Positions 44,998 to 54,865 of a stretch of DNA of 64,000 nt are shown here, one piece after another. Origin of the DNA: Dyadobacter tibetensis Y620-1 (lineage in GTDB: Bacteria > Bacteroidota > Bacteroidia > Cytophagales > Spirosomataceae); the NCBI RefSeq assembly GCF_000566685.1, contig NZ_AZQN01000004.1:1-64000 (forward strand). Reading direction: 5' to 3'. Each line of letters begins with the position of its first letter. The stretch's first letter is position 1. The notes below the pieces were generated by a model. It made no database searches and was not told the origin of the DNA. It worked only from the letters and a program-made list of their open reading frames with translations. A program made the translations under genes and the position numbers.

Positions 44998-45846
44998 CTA
45001 TCGGATATCATTAAATTTCCCTTGGCTCAGATCTCCCGTTTCAAATCCCTTCTTAAACCAATACATACGCTGTTGCGAACTACCATGAGTAAAGGCATCT
45101 GGAACTACATAGCCCTGCGATTGTTTCTGGAGTTTATCATCTCCAATAGCATTTGCGGCATTGAGAGCCGCTTCCAGATCACCCGGTTCCAAAATATTAC
45201 TTTGCTTATGAGCATGGTAGGCCCACACACCAGCCAGGAAATCTGCCTGGAGCTCCAGTTTCACTGATAATTTATTATAATCGGCCTGACTCATTCTTCC
45301 GCGTTGATTTTGAACCTGATCGGAAATGCCCATTAGATTCTGAACATGATGGCCAACTTCGTGCGCTACCACATAAGCTACTGCAAATTCACCAGGCGCC
45401 TTAAATTTCGTCCGGAGCTCTTCGCAAAAAGAAAGGTCGATATATACCTGTTGGTCAGCAGGGCAATAGAAGGGCCCCATCGCTGCAGATGCTCCGCCAC
45501 ACCCCCCTTGGGTTACCTGCTCAAATATTTGCAGCGTAGGCGCTTGATAACGACCTCCGTTTTGGGCATAAATTTCTGTCCACACATCTTCAGTACTTCC
45601 TAAAACTGCAGAGACAAAATCGGCGGTGCGGTCGTCGGGGCGAGGCCCTGCTGGGCGACTCGTAACCTGCTCGCTTCCCTGCATACCTTGCAGATTAGAT
45701 AACATTTCTCCAGGGTCGCGGCCAGTGAGCAGGCTTAACACTACCACTATCACCACCCCAACGCCACCAATGGCTACTTTGCCAGTACCTGACATTCCAC
45801 GTCGATCATCAACATTATTACTTCTTCTCAGATTTTGCCAACGCAT
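44998..45846 (-). CDS. YpfJ-type neutral zinc metallopeptidase
   Basis: The 282-residue protein matches the putative neutral zinc metallopeptidase family (YpfJ). A single N-terminal transmembrane helix (about residues 24-44, GGVGVVIVVVLSLL) anchors the catalytic domain outside. HEVGHH in VVAHEVGHHVQNLMG supplies the zinc ligands and Glu, and LELQADFLAGVWAYHA adds the downstream acidic ligand. Other conserved text is PFYCPADQQVYIDLSFCEEL. I start it at ATG 45846 (MRWQNLRRSNNVDDRRG), the usual family opening; a longer frame would add 16 residues. The substrate is unknown. Confidence 0.93.
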   Translation of the reverse strand: MRWQNLRRSNNVDDRRGMSGTGKVAIGGVGVVIVVVLSLLTGRDPGEMLSNLQGMQGSEQVTSRPAGPRPDDRTADFVSAVLGSTEDVWTEIYAQNGGRYQAPTLQIFEQVTQGGCGGASAAMGPFYCPADQQVYIDLSFCEELRTKFKAPGEFAVAYVVAHEVGHHVQNLMGISDQVQNQRGRMSQADYNKLSVKLELQADFLAGVWAYHAHKQSNILEPGDLEAALNAANAIGDDKLQKQSQGYVVPDAFTHGSSQQRMYWFKKGFETGDLSQGKFNDIR

Positions 45847-46049
45847 GTTATTTAATTTATGGTCCTTACAAAATGTTTGTACAATGTACTGCAAATGGCA
45901 ATAAAGGTAACAATTCGATCCTTAAAAAACCTGTACCTAAATCGGCTCCTTGAAGCAAAAAATAGCCTCGGAGAGTATCCTTTCTGGGTAATGGCATACA
46001 AATTGCCTGAATTTAGTGAAGATTCTTAATAATTAATCCAGGAATACCT

Positions 46050-46853
46050 ATGCTTCAATCAAGAAATTCACGCTATCTCACAGCCACAATCGTGTTGGGT
46101 GGTATTTTAGCCTCCTTTTGGGGAAGCCGTAAGGGCGGTAGTAATCAGAATAACCGAACGGTTAAAAAAAGACAAAATAAGCTGGATAGAAACCTTCTTA
46201 CCCCTGCTAATGCTACATTTGGTATTGCCTGGGGTGTAATCTACTCAGGTACAGCAGCCCTGATATTCCATCAGGCTAGCTCTAGGCAGCTCTCTAACCC
46301 CCGGTATGCCAGGGCTCAAAACTGGCTTAGAGCCAATTATATACTGGGCGCCCTATTCGGTTACTTTTTCTCCCGTTCCGATCGGACGGGACGAGTGGGC
46401 GCAGCATTGACCACCATGAGCATGCTGCCTGCAGCCCTGGGTCTACATCGTGCCTTGGCTATTGGTCAATTCACTCCCCCTCAACCCGAGCGCACGCTTC
46501 AAAAATCAGTAAGTCTTTATACTGGATGGTTAGGAGCTGCAAGTGCTATCAGTTTGATCAACCTGCTTCAGGAAGCGGGTTATTTTACCAAAAAAAAGGC
46601 CGCAGTAAGGATATCTCAATATGCCATACCGACCTTAGCTACTGGTGCAATAGCCGCATCAAGGAGCTTGCGCGATCCATATTTACTGATTCCCATAGCC
46701 GGTGCCTTGCTTGGGATCGCAGCAAAACAACAGCATTCCAATAAATCAGTAGCCCAACTGTCCTTAACCATTGCTGGTACCATATTAGCCGACCTGCTGA
46801 ATAATTTAGGAACAAATGGAAAAGTTATCCCGGTAAAAGCCCCATCTACTTAG
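46050..46853 (+). CDS. Polytopic membrane protein, distantly TspO/MBR-like
   Basis: The 267-residue membrane protein has a basic N-terminal segment after its first hydrophobic stretch, then about five or six further helices. NLLTPANATFGIAWGVIYSG and later SVSLYTGWLGAASAISLINL resemble the larger tryptophan-rich sensory (TspO/MBR) proteins of about 250 residues, though the usual Trp-rich motifs are reduced. TspO proteins bind tetrapyrroles or sterols. The assignment is tentative; it may be an uncharacterised membrane family. The stop lies 4 bases from the end of the convergent hypothetical gene. Confidence 0.6.
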   Translation: MLQSRNSRYLTATIVLGGILASFWGSRKGGSNQNNRTVKKRQNKLDRNLLTPANATFGIAWGVIYSGTAALIFHQASSRQLSNPRYARAQNWLRANYILGALFGYFFSRSDRTGRVGAALTTMSMLPAALGLHRALAIGQFTPPQPERTLQKSVSLYTGWLGAASAISLINLLQEAGYFTKKKAAVRISQYAIPTLATGAIAASRSLRDPYLLIPIAGALLGIAAKQQHSNKSVAQLSLTIAGTILADLLNNLGTNGKVIPVKAPST

Positions 46854-46857
46854 CAAT

Positions 46858-47223
46858 TCATTCATATCGGTCAGGATCTAAGCGATAAATCCGCTCATAG
46901 TCCTGCCAGAAGGTATCTTCCCCTTCGGGGCGGAGAAATGACTCAGGGTTAGCAGGGGGGCTAACCTCCTCCCTGCCCTGACGATAGTCCAGGTATAATC
47001 GGGCCGCCCCCCAGGCGTGCTGAAGGGTACAGTTGAGTCGATAATGTCGCTCTACGGCTTCAGCCATTTTTTGGAAATAATGAGCATTGGCTTCCACCAG
47101 ATCCCGCTCATTCATCCAATCGGAAGCTTTTAACCGCGACCCTACCATGTATATCAGACTATGAATAATATGTACCTGTACAGAATACAGTTTCTTGCCC
47201 GCTTGCTCCACTTCCTTTTCCAT
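46858..47223 (-). CDS. Hypothetical protein
   Basis: From ATG 47223 the product has 121 residues (MEKEVEQAGKKLYSVQVHII at the start). A longer frame from 47286 would add 21 mostly hydrophobic residues and so give a membrane anchor; I prefer the shorter form but cannot decide. The sequence is helical, with many aromatic and His residues (AHYFQKMAEAVERHYRLNC, WQDYERIYRLDPDRYE). I do not recognise a family. It is convergent with the TspO-like gene. Confidence 0.55.
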   Translation of the reverse strand: MEKEVEQAGKKLYSVQVHIIHSLIYMVGSRLKASDWMNERDLVEANAHYFQKMAEAVERHYRLNCTLQHAWGAARLYLDYRQGREEVSPPANPESFLRPEGEDTFWQDYERIYRLDPDRYE

Positions 47224-47554
47224 TCTCCAGAAATTAAATTCAAATGATATTTTCAGTATCAATACTACAATACACAATAGTATCAATTCTTCAATTCTTT
47301 TCCTAATACACTCCTTATAAATTCTTAGAAGAAGACAGAGGATAGTATTCTATTCATAAAATATCAGATTAAGACACCAGATATTCCAAAATGCTTAAAC
47401 ATATATATAACCAGAACCCACGATTCCTTAACTTTCGGAATGGCGTTGTTAAAGAGCTAGCTCCCTCCATAATGAGGTGAATCTAAAAAGCAAAAGACTG
47501 ATTTTCGCCAACGAATCCTATTGAACCTATACGACCATCTATAACCTAGATCAT
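47224..47554. other. 331-base intergenic region before the FUSC gene
   Basis: This is AT-rich sequence with no convincing gene. A 9-base direct repeat AGTATCAAT occurs at 47255-47263 and 47279-47287. TAACTTTC near 47429 is one base from the -7 consensus but is a weak promoter candidate. I see nothing else. Confidence 0.4.
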
Positions 47555-49819
47555 ATGAATTATTTGGATGAGTTTAAAAAATTCATTTCAAGTCATCAGC
47601 TAAGTGCGGGAATACGAATCACATTAGGCGCCGTATTGCCAAGCCTTATATTACAGCATTACGGTATACTGAGCGAGTATATTGCTTTTCCGTTGGGCAC
47701 GCTACTGCTTGGGGCGACCGATTCTCCTGGTCCTTTCACCCGTCGGCGCAATGCCCTTTTACTGGCCATATTCACCTATTTTATGGTGGCGCTCATCACA
47801 GGCTATCTTCGGCAGTATGAATTTGCAGTATATGCGGAAATAGTCTTATTTGGCATCTTCTTCTCCCTGGCCGGAGTATACGGTAACCGCGCCAATAGCA
47901 TAGGGTTGATCGCCCTGCTCGTTTTTGTATTTAATATTGACGATCACCTTAGTCATGACCTAGGCTTACGAACCGTTTTTATTTTCTCCCTGGGTGGAAT
48001 CTGGTATTTAATTTTGTTTTTGATATTACAAAAATTAAGACCCTATGTCTTAATCCGCCAGCTGTTAGGAGAAAATTTCATCGAATTGGGTAAGCTTTTG
48101 TCCATCAAAGCTGGCTACTACGTGGCTAAGCCCAAATATGAGGATCTGTTTAGCCAAATGGTCCATCAACAAGTTATCCTAAGAGAAAACCATCAAAATT
48201 TGAGGGAGATATTATTCAAGACCAGGGAGTTTGTCAATGAGTCCAATACCACCAGTCGAACCCTGATGTTGATGTTCCTGGACAGTATCGACCTGTTTGA
48301 GCGTATCTTAAATGCCCAGCAAGATTATCATCACCTTCATAAGTCCTTCGACGATAGTCGGATTCTACGTCTTTTTGGCACTTACCTCAATTGGCTGGCC
48401 GCTGAAATTCAACAGATCGGGATTGCAGTACAGAGTGGTGTGCCCTCAAAGCCCAAACATGACCTAGATCTTTCTATCAATAAATGTATACGAGCCTTCG
48501 ATAGTCTGAGAAGTCGGCGCCTGACAGAAGCTAACGTCGAAGACTTTATGATGCTCAGACAGATCCTCAACCGAATGCAGGACATCACCGAAAGGGTAAA
48601 AAAACTTCACCGGGCTACCACTTATGACACCAAAATCAGTAATGAACTCGAAGTAAATGTCAATCTTGAAAATTTCATCCCCAAACAAGATTACCACCCA
48701 CGGATTTTATTGGATAATATTTCCTTAAAATCAGGACATTTCAGGCATGCTTTACGTGTAACCCTGGCCTTATTGATAGCCTATTCCATTTCGCTAAGCT
48801 TCGATTTCGGCCATGGATACTGGGTCTTGCTGACGGTGGTTACCATTATGAAACCGGCCTTTAGCCTAACAAAACAACGTAATATTTATCGTATAGGAGG
48901 AACATTCACGGGGTTAACGGCAGGATTCCTGCTACTATACTGGGTACACGATGGTACGGTACTTTTTATGGCTCTGATGTTCGCTATGATATCGGCATAT
49001 ACCTTCCTGAAAAGCAATTACTTTATAGCCTCGACCTCCATTACCCTATATGTGATTCTCTGTTTTTACTTTCTTAATCCTGCTAATTTAAACGGAGTAC
49101 TACAGGATAGAGCCATTGATACTTTATTAGGATCAGTCATCGCGTTTCTGATCTCTTCTTATGTACTTCCCGTTTGGGAACATTCTCAGATCAACCAATA
49201 TATCGGGGAGGCCATCCGCGCTAACAGGCAGTATTTCGACACAATAGCCGCGCGCTTTACCGGCCATTCCATAGATCTGGGGGAAGTAAAAGAAGCAAGA
49301 AAAAACGCTATAATCGCCTTGGCAAACCTTTCCGATAATTTTGAAAAAATGCTTTCGGAGCCCAAAAATCAGCAGCCTAATATGGCTGAATACCATCAGT
49401 TTGTAGCGTCTAGCCATATGCTCACCTCCTATGTCGCTTCCTTATCATTTTACGTTGAAACCGGTTCCTTTCAGGAATTTGCTCCTGAGTTCGAACGCAT
49501 GCTGAAACAGATAGACCGCCAATTTGAAGCCGGGCTTCATATTCTGGAAGGCAGGATTGAGGGAAATATTGAGGTGGCACGTGAAGCCCTTCCACCTAAC
49601 CAGAAACTGATTGATCTATTAACCATTCGTAAGAAAGAGATAAAGGAGCTGGGAATTGAACTATCGGCACAGTCTCCCCAACGGCGCCTGTTGTCCGACC
49701 TTAAAACAATCAATGGACTCTTTGAGCTAATCAGCACCATTACCATCGATGAGATTAAGATTTTGCAATCTATTGCCCAGAAAAATCCCGTTTTGAATCA
49801 ATCCGAAATTCCGACATAA
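47555..49819 (+). CDS. FUSC family (YccS/YhfK-like) inner-membrane protein
   Basis: The 754-residue protein has the two-block layout of YccS-type FUSC proteins: a first helical membrane block (about residues 20-165), a long cytosolic helical region, a second block (about 400-530, with GHGYWVLLTVVTIMKPAFSL) and a cytosolic tail. The YWVLLTVVTIMKPAFS stretch is the family hallmark. The name comes from fusaric acid resistance; related aromatic-acid exporters exist, but the substrate here is unknown. YwbE and an old yellow enzyme follow on the same strand at 42- and 40-base gaps, so an operon is likely. Confidence 0.93.
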   Translation: MNYLDEFKKFISSHQLSAGIRITLGAVLPSLILQHYGILSEYIAFPLGTLLLGATDSPGPFTRRRNALLLAIFTYFMVALITGYLRQYEFAVYAEIVLFGIFFSLAGVYGNRANSIGLIALLVFVFNIDDHLSHDLGLRTVFIFSLGGIWYLILFLILQKLRPYVLIRQLLGENFIELGKLLSIKAGYYVAKPKYEDLFSQMVHQQVILRENHQNLREILFKTREFVNESNTTSRTLMLMFLDSIDLFERILNAQQDYHHLHKSFDDSRILRLFGTYLNWLAAEIQQIGIAVQSGVPSKPKHDLDLSINKCIRAFDSLRSRRLTEANVEDFMMLRQILNRMQDITERVKKLHRATTYDTKISNELEVNVNLENFIPKQDYHPRILLDNISLKSGHFRHALRVTLALLIAYSISLSFDFGHGYWVLLTVVTIMKPAFSLTKQRNIYRIGGTFTGLTAGFLLLYWVHDGTVLFMALMFAMISAYTFLKSNYFIASTSITLYVILCFYFLNPANLNGVLQDRAIDTLLGSVIAFLISSYVLPVWEHSQINQYIGEAIRANRQYFDTIAARFTGHSIDLGEVKEARKNAIIALANLSDNFEKMLSEPKNQQPNMAEYHQFVASSHMLTSYVASLSFYVETGSFQEFAPEFERMLKQIDRQFEAGLHILEGRIEGNIEVAREALPPNQKLIDLLTIRKKEIKELGIELSAQSPQRRLLSDLKTINGLFELISTITIDEIKILQSIAQKNPVLNQSEIPT

Positions 49820-49861
49820 GGGAGACAGCGTAAATATTCTATAAACCATATATAAACACCA

Positions 49862-50062
49862 ATGTTAACAGGTACAGAAAGAAAAAACATTAGCATAGGA
49901 GCAGCCGTATCCATCGTTTTGAAGCAACATCAGCGTACAGGCCAGCTCACCGAAGGGGTGGTTCAGGCCATACTCACCAAGTCTCCACAACATCCTCATG
50001 GAATAAAAGTACGGCTGGAGAGTGGGCAAATTGGCCGCGTAAAAGAAATACATGAAGAATAA
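49862..50062 (+). CDS. ywbE: YwbE family protein
   Basis: The 66-residue cytosolic protein is a full YwbE (DUF2196) member: RKNISIGAAVSIVLKQHQRT, GQLTEGVVQAILTKSP and HPHGIKVRLESGQIGRV. The fold is expected to be a small KOW/SH3-like barrel. The role is unknown; small KOW-like domains often bind RNA. The length is typical. It sits between the FUSC and OYE genes on the same strand. Confidence 0.93.
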   Translation: MLTGTERKNISIGAAVSIVLKQHQRTGQLTEGVVQAILTKSPQHPHGIKVRLESGQIGRVKEIHEE

Positions 50063-50102
50063 ACTAGCAGTACTTCCAAAATTAAAACTTCAATATTCAA
50101 CC

Positions 50103-51167
50103 ATGAAAACTTTATTTTCAAGTTATCAATTAAAAAATATCACTCTAAAAAACCGAATGGTCGTTTCGCCCATGTGCCAGTATTCGTCGGTTGACGGTTA
50201 TGCTACCGACTGGCATTTGGTACATCTGGGTTCCCGTGCTGTTGGAGGAGCGGCTCTGGTCTTTACTGAAGCCACGGCCATTTCGCCGGAAGGGCGCATT
50301 TCACCGAATGACTTAGGTATCTGGCGTGACGAACATATCGAAAAACTCTCTCAGATAACGGACTTCATTAGTCAACAGGGGGCCGTCCCAGGTATTCAGT
50401 TGGCTCACGCTGGTCGCAAAGCCAGTACATTTGCCCCTTGGAAAGGAAGAGGACAAGTGCCCCTGATACAGGGTGGGTGGAAAACTTTGGCCCCCTCTCC
50501 CATTCCCTTTCGAGACCAGGAGGACGATCCCGAACAATTGCAAAAAACCGGTATTGTCAATCTGATAAATAACTTCGTAGCTGCCGCCAACAGGGCCCTG
50601 ATCGCGGGTTTCAAAGTAATAGAAATCCATGCGGCACACGGGTATATGCTGCATCAGTTCCTTTCCCCCCTGAGCAACCAACGCTCAGACCCTTACGGAG
50701 GTAGTTTTGAAAACCGGACCCGATTATTATTGGAAATTGTAGAAGGTATTTCGGCCATTATCCCAGAAGATACGGCCTTGTGCGTACGAATATCAGCCAG
50801 CGATTGGGCTGAAGGAGGCTGGGATTTGGACCAATCCATACGTCTCTCGCATCTGTTGAAAGAAATGGGCGTGGATTTGATTGATGTCTCCAGTGGAGGA
50901 TTAGCGGCTCATCAGCAAATCACCGTTGGACCCGGGTACCAGGTGCCTTTTGCGAGTAGCATCCGAAAAACAGTAGGAATTCCTACCGGAGCAGTTGGAC
51001 TGATTACCGAGGCCTTACAGGCAGAAAGTATCTTGGCAGAAGGGCATGCAGACCTGATATTTATGGCCAGAGAACTCCTGAGAAATCCATATTTCCCATT
51101 GACAGCTTCCAGTGAACTAGAAGAGGCAGCTGCCTGGCCTAATCAGTATATCCGAGCCAAGCCCTGA
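50103..51167 (+). CDS. NADH:flavin oxidoreductase (old yellow enzyme, YqjM/NamA class)
   Basis: The 354-residue FMN enzyme starts with SSYQLKNITLKNRMVVSPMC, where the Cys and following QYSS are typical of the YqjM (thermophilic-like) class. Further hallmarks are IQLAHAGRKAS, EIHAAHGYMLHQFLSPLSNQ with the conserved RSDPYGGSFENRTR run, and ARELLRNPYFP at the end. Such enzymes reduce activated C=C bonds (enones, nitroalkenes) using NAD(P)H. I start at ATG 50103; an in-frame upstream ATG at 50052 overlaps ywbE and adds 17 non-family residues. Confidence 0.95.
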   Translation: MKTLFSSYQLKNITLKNRMVVSPMCQYSSVDGYATDWHLVHLGSRAVGGAALVFTEATAISPEGRISPNDLGIWRDEHIEKLSQITDFISQQGAVPGIQLAHAGRKASTFAPWKGRGQVPLIQGGWKTLAPSPIPFRDQEDDPEQLQKTGIVNLINNFVAAANRALIAGFKVIEIHAAHGYMLHQFLSPLSNQRSDPYGGSFENRTRLLLEIVEGISAIIPEDTALCVRISASDWAEGGWDLDQSIRLSHLLKEMGVDLIDVSSGGLAAHQQITVGPGYQVPFASSIRKTVGIPTGAVGLITEALQAESILAEGHADLIFMARELLRNPYFPLTASSELEEAAAWPNQYIRAKP

Positions 51168-51325
51168 TGCAGAAGGTATCCTGAAGTTATAATTTGCAGG
51201 AATAATTAGCCTCGGCCAATAAGGCCTCAGCAGGCACCCCTATCCCGCAAGGCTCAGTACGCTTACTGGCCTTAGGACGACAAAAGAGAAAATGGTGAAA
51301 GACTGGTCAGACATTTCGTTGACGA

Positions 51326-54154
51326 TCAGTTTCTTATTTCAGGAAGATACACGTAGAAGGTAGCTCCTTCCATTAATTTGCCTTCTGCATGAATGACCCC
51401 AGAATGATTTTCTACTATTTTTTTACAGATAGACAAACCTATTCCGGTTCCTTCGTAGGCCGTTTTACTATGAAGGCGCTGAAACACCTGAAAGATTCGA
51501 TCCTGGTATTCCTGATCGAAACCTATACCGTTGTCAGAGATGCTAATACAATAGTATTGTTTATCCGAAACAAGTTGAAGTTCGGGGTGTTGATAACCCC
51601 ATACCAATTCACTCTTGATATGAACAACGGGAGGACAATTCTTTCTTGTGAATTTCAAGGCATTGCCTATTAAATTAGTAAATAACTGCTCCATCTGGAA
51701 AGGTATCACTTCTAAGGTAGGCATTTCGTCGGCTATTACAGTAGCTTCATTTCTAAGAATGGTCTCCCAAAGTTGTTCCCGAACCCGGTGCAAAATGGTT
51801 TCTAAAGAAGTCCATTCGAAATGTTTCTCAGCGGCACTGGATCCTGAATAAGCGATCAGGTCGGCTATTAGCTGTTGCATACGTGTAGAGGAGGCCCGCA
51901 TCCGGCTAAAATAGTCCTTACCCCGATCGGACAATTGATCGAATTCGGTATCTAATATCCGGCTGGCAAAGGTCTGTATTTTCCTTAGTGGCTCCTGCAA
52001 ATCGTGGCTGGCCACATACGCAAACTGGGCTAGCTCCATATTCGTACGGGTCAGTTCGTCATTCATCACCGTCAACTCCTTGGTGCGCTGAGCCACTTTC
52101 AACTCCAGCTCATCGGTAAACAATCGCCGGTCATGGATATCCGTACTAGTTCCTACCCACATTTGTATTTTACCATTTGCATCCTTTTGTGCCACCGCCC
52201 GGCTCAGCTGCCAGCGGTAAACGCCGTCATGGCGGCGAAAGCGATGCTCTATCAGGAAATCATTTCCGGTGCGAACGGCATCCATCCATTTCACCACATT
52301 ATCAGTCCGGTCGTCGGGATGAACTATTCCTATCCAACCACCACTCTGCATCTGTTCGAAAGTAAGACCCGAAAACTTGAAAACGGCATCATTCCAATAG
52401 TTCAATTCTCCCTCCTTGTCGGCCGTCCATACGAACTGAGGCATGGCATTGGCCAGGGTGCGAAACTTCCCTTCACTGGTTTTCAAGGCCAGCTGGGATT
52501 CTTTCTCTTCGGTAATATCCAACATTGTACCCAGCATACGCAGTGGTTTCTGCTGGTCGTCAAATATAATCTTTCCCTGGGTTCTGATCCAGCGCAGTCC
52601 ACCATCGGGCATCATGATCCGTGCCTCGTACTGGTATATTCCTGTTATTAATGCCCTTTCAAAACTTGGTAGTAGAACAGTACGAAGATCCTCAGGTAAG
52701 ACTTGTCGTCGCATTTCGGCATGTGTGAGTTTAGCATCCGGTTCTCGACCAAAAATCAGCGGTAATCGGGAGGAATAAATAATGTCATGATTTAACAAAT
52801 TCAAATCCCAGGTAGCTAATTTTGTCCCTTCCGTGGCTAAGGAAAGCCTTTCGACAGCTTCGGAAATCCCGTTCCGAAAAGTCACTTTCTCCGTAACATC
52901 ATTGGCCGATACCATTACAGAAGACACGGTTCCATCGGGCTCAAAAATAGGCCCATATTGAAAATCCAGATAATAGGCTTTTATCCCGTCCCGGGCTTCA
53001 ATCTCGACATAGGCCTCGTTTTCCCGGTGTATCTCCCCTGTTTCAAAAACCTCCTTTAATATCCTTATAAACTTCTGTCCACTTAGTTCAGGAAATACTT
53101 CCAGGAGCCTCTTACCTTCTACCTCTTCCATGGTACGGCGCCACAGTTTGTTTAGCATGGCATCGTTGGCCAAGGTGATGATCATCTCTGGGCCCGAAAT
53201 AACTGCCTTAGCAAAGGGTGATTGGCTCACCAGGTTACGAAACTGCATCTCACTCCGCTCCAGTGCAATTTTGGACAATACCTGAGCGGTTACCTCACTC
53301 ACCACAACAATGATAGCAGTGGTCTCATCCGAACCTATTTCCTTATAAGGTTTGGCAATATAATCGAAATATCCAGCCCTTTCCTGGCCATCCCTATCGA
53401 TGACTACTCTGACCTGATTGCCATGATAAGGAACAGAGGTGGCTAAAACCTTTTGCAGGTGCAATCCTACAGTATTTTTAGAGTCCGGAATAATATCATA
53501 AAGAGATCTTCCCAGCAAAGCCTCCTTGGTTTGGCCTATCATGGCGACATAGGTGGCATTTACCATTTCAAAAATCATTTCAACACCCCTGAAAATGACA
53601 ATTCCTACCGGCGCTTGTTCGGTAACATTCAGGAATTTCTCTTCATTCTCCAAGGCCCTCTCATGCGCCTTCTTCGTAATTTGTGTCTGTTCTCTGATGC
53701 GGTCGTGAAGCTCACTCTGCATATTATTAAGCTCCAGCAACTCGATATAGTTAACCTTAAGCTCATCCAGATTATTACTAAAATCAGGTGCTATGCCCGA
53801 GGCTATAACTCGATCTTTAAGAAAATTTAGCTGATCAATAAGATGACTTCCCAACTCTTCAATCTCACTTAACCTCTCCCGTGCTTCTGTTTCCTCTCCC
53901 CTGCGATATTGTGCAATTAGCTCGCCTGCTAACCGATGTATCTGAATATGCAGCGCATCTAAGGCATGGGTTTCATCGAACTCTCCAAATTCCGAAAGGG
54001 CTCTTCCACGTATCCACTCTCCCAAAGAACATGCCTCTGGGCATATCACAGTATGATCATCGATGGAAGCGCCGTAAAGAATAGATCTTAAGCGGGTTTT
54101 GAATAATAAATGCCTCCCTTTGGCCCGTTCAAAATCTAATTCAATTTGATACAT
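51326..54154 (-). CDS. CZB-PAS multi-domain sensor histidine kinase
   Basis: The 942-residue protein has no clear membrane helix. It begins with a CZB zinc-binding domain (1-110): His15, Cys42 in ACSLGEWI, and the His69/His73 pair give the 3-His/1-Cys pattern. A coiled region (about 110-170) and about four PAS domains follow (near 170-290, 300-420, 430-555 and 565-690; e.g. EGKFRTLANAMPQFVWTADK). Then come HisKA with VASHDLQEPLRKIQTF (His717) and an HATPase with LIGNALKFTR and GTGIGLSICKKIVENHSG. CZB domains in chemoreceptors sense zinc or hypochlorite at the Cys. A single-domain response regulator is encoded 131 bases upstream. Confidence 0.9.
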   Translation of the reverse strand: MYQIELDFERAKGRHLLFKTRLRSILYGASIDDHTVICPEACSLGEWIRGRALSEFGEFDETHALDALHIQIHRLAGELIAQYRRGEETEARERLSEIEELGSHLIDQLNFLKDRVIASGIAPDFSNNLDELKVNYIELLELNNMQSELHDRIREQTQITKKAHERALENEEKFLNVTEQAPVGIVIFRGVEMIFEMVNATYVAMIGQTKEALLGRSLYDIIPDSKNTVGLHLQKVLATSVPYHGNQVRVVIDRDGQERAGYFDYIAKPYKEIGSDETTAIIVVVSEVTAQVLSKIALERSEMQFRNLVSQSPFAKAVISGPEMIITLANDAMLNKLWRRTMEEVEGKRLLEVFPELSGQKFIRILKEVFETGEIHRENEAYVEIEARDGIKAYYLDFQYGPIFEPDGTVSSVMVSANDVTEKVTFRNGISEAVERLSLATEGTKLATWDLNLLNHDIIYSSRLPLIFGREPDAKLTHAEMRRQVLPEDLRTVLLPSFERALITGIYQYEARIMMPDGGLRWIRTQGKIIFDDQQKPLRMLGTMLDITEEKESQLALKTSEGKFRTLANAMPQFVWTADKEGELNYWNDAVFKFSGLTFEQMQSGGWIGIVHPDDRTDNVVKWMDAVRTGNDFLIEHRFRRHDGVYRWQLSRAVAQKDANGKIQMWVGTSTDIHDRRLFTDELELKVAQRTKELTVMNDELTRTNMELAQFAYVASHDLQEPLRKIQTFASRILDTEFDQLSDRGKDYFSRMRASSTRMQQLIADLIAYSGSSAAEKHFEWTSLETILHRVREQLWETILRNEATVIADEMPTLEVIPFQMEQLFTNLIGNALKFTRKNCPPVVHIKSELVWGYQHPELQLVSDKQYYCISISDNGIGFDQEYQDRIFQVFQRLHSKTAYEGTGIGLSICKKIVENHSGVIHAEGKLMEGATFYVYLPEIRN

Positions 54155-54285
54155 GAAGGATTTCTTTCTTTTTCAACAATTACGAATACAACGGAAAAAT
54201 CTAGCTATAACTATTATGCCAGAACCGGAAAATGTGCTCGTTTTTTTACTATCTACAGAAGTGTTATTCAATTCAAGTTGGGGAT

Positions 54286-54720
54286 TCAGATCAGACTGAT
54301 ACTAGAGGGGGACCAGGAATGAGTTTTCCAGTCAATAGCTAAAACTTCCTCTATGGCCTGCTTTAGCTTAGGAAAAGACCCTGGCTTTCTTATAAAATAG
54401 TTGGCTCCCGTTTCATACACTTTATTGATCATTTCCTCTTGCCCAGTAGTAGAAAAAATAACTACAGGAATATTTCGCCAGGAGGAATTGTTCTTAATTT
54501 GCTGCAAGCATTCGAATCCATTCCTTTTGGGCATGTTCAGATCCAAGAAAATAACGTCTGGATTGGGTACTGGCATCGACTCCAGAAGTTGAATTAACTC
54601 TATACCATCGTTGGCGGTCGTTAATACGGTTTCGGACGACACCTCCATGAGTGCATCTTGAAAAAGAACGCAGTCGTCTAGATCATCATCCGCCAAAAAA
54701 ATTAGTTTTCTTGAAGTCAT
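54286..54720 (-). CDS. Single-domain CheY/Rcp1-like response regulator
   Basis: The product is a lone receiver domain of 144 residues from ATG 54720 (MTSRKLIFLADDDLDDCVLF). Longer frames from 54738 or 54747 add up to 9 residues. The acidic cluster LADDDLDD, the phospho-acceptor in DVIFLDLNMPKRNGFECL and the late FSTTGQEEMI and FIRKPGSF segments are intact. There is no output domain, as in Rcp1-type regulators paired with PAS or phytochrome kinases. It is encoded just upstream of the CZB-PAS kinase, so the two probably form one signalling pair. Confidence 0.9.
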   Translation of the reverse strand: MTSRKLIFLADDDLDDCVLFQDALMEVSSETVLTTANDGIELIQLLESMPVPNPDVIFLDLNMPKRNGFECLQQIKNNSSWRNIPVVIFSTTGQEEMINKVYETGANYFIRKPGSFPKLKQAIEEVLAIDWKTHSWSPSSISLI

Positions 54721-54865
54721 ATCAACAAAGTTAATCATTTTGGGCAATGGATATCTGTCGGAGAGTCCAATTATGAAAATTATTTCTAGAAGAACTACGA
54801 TAGCAATCTCAGAATCAAGTTTTTTTTTAAAAAATACTACAAGGCCTGATCAAGAAGTTCAGTCA

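Noticed and set aside
53453-53830. 125-codon plus-strand frame inside the CZB-PAS kinase
   Set aside because: It lies wholly within the kinase coding sequence on the opposite strand and shows no family motif.
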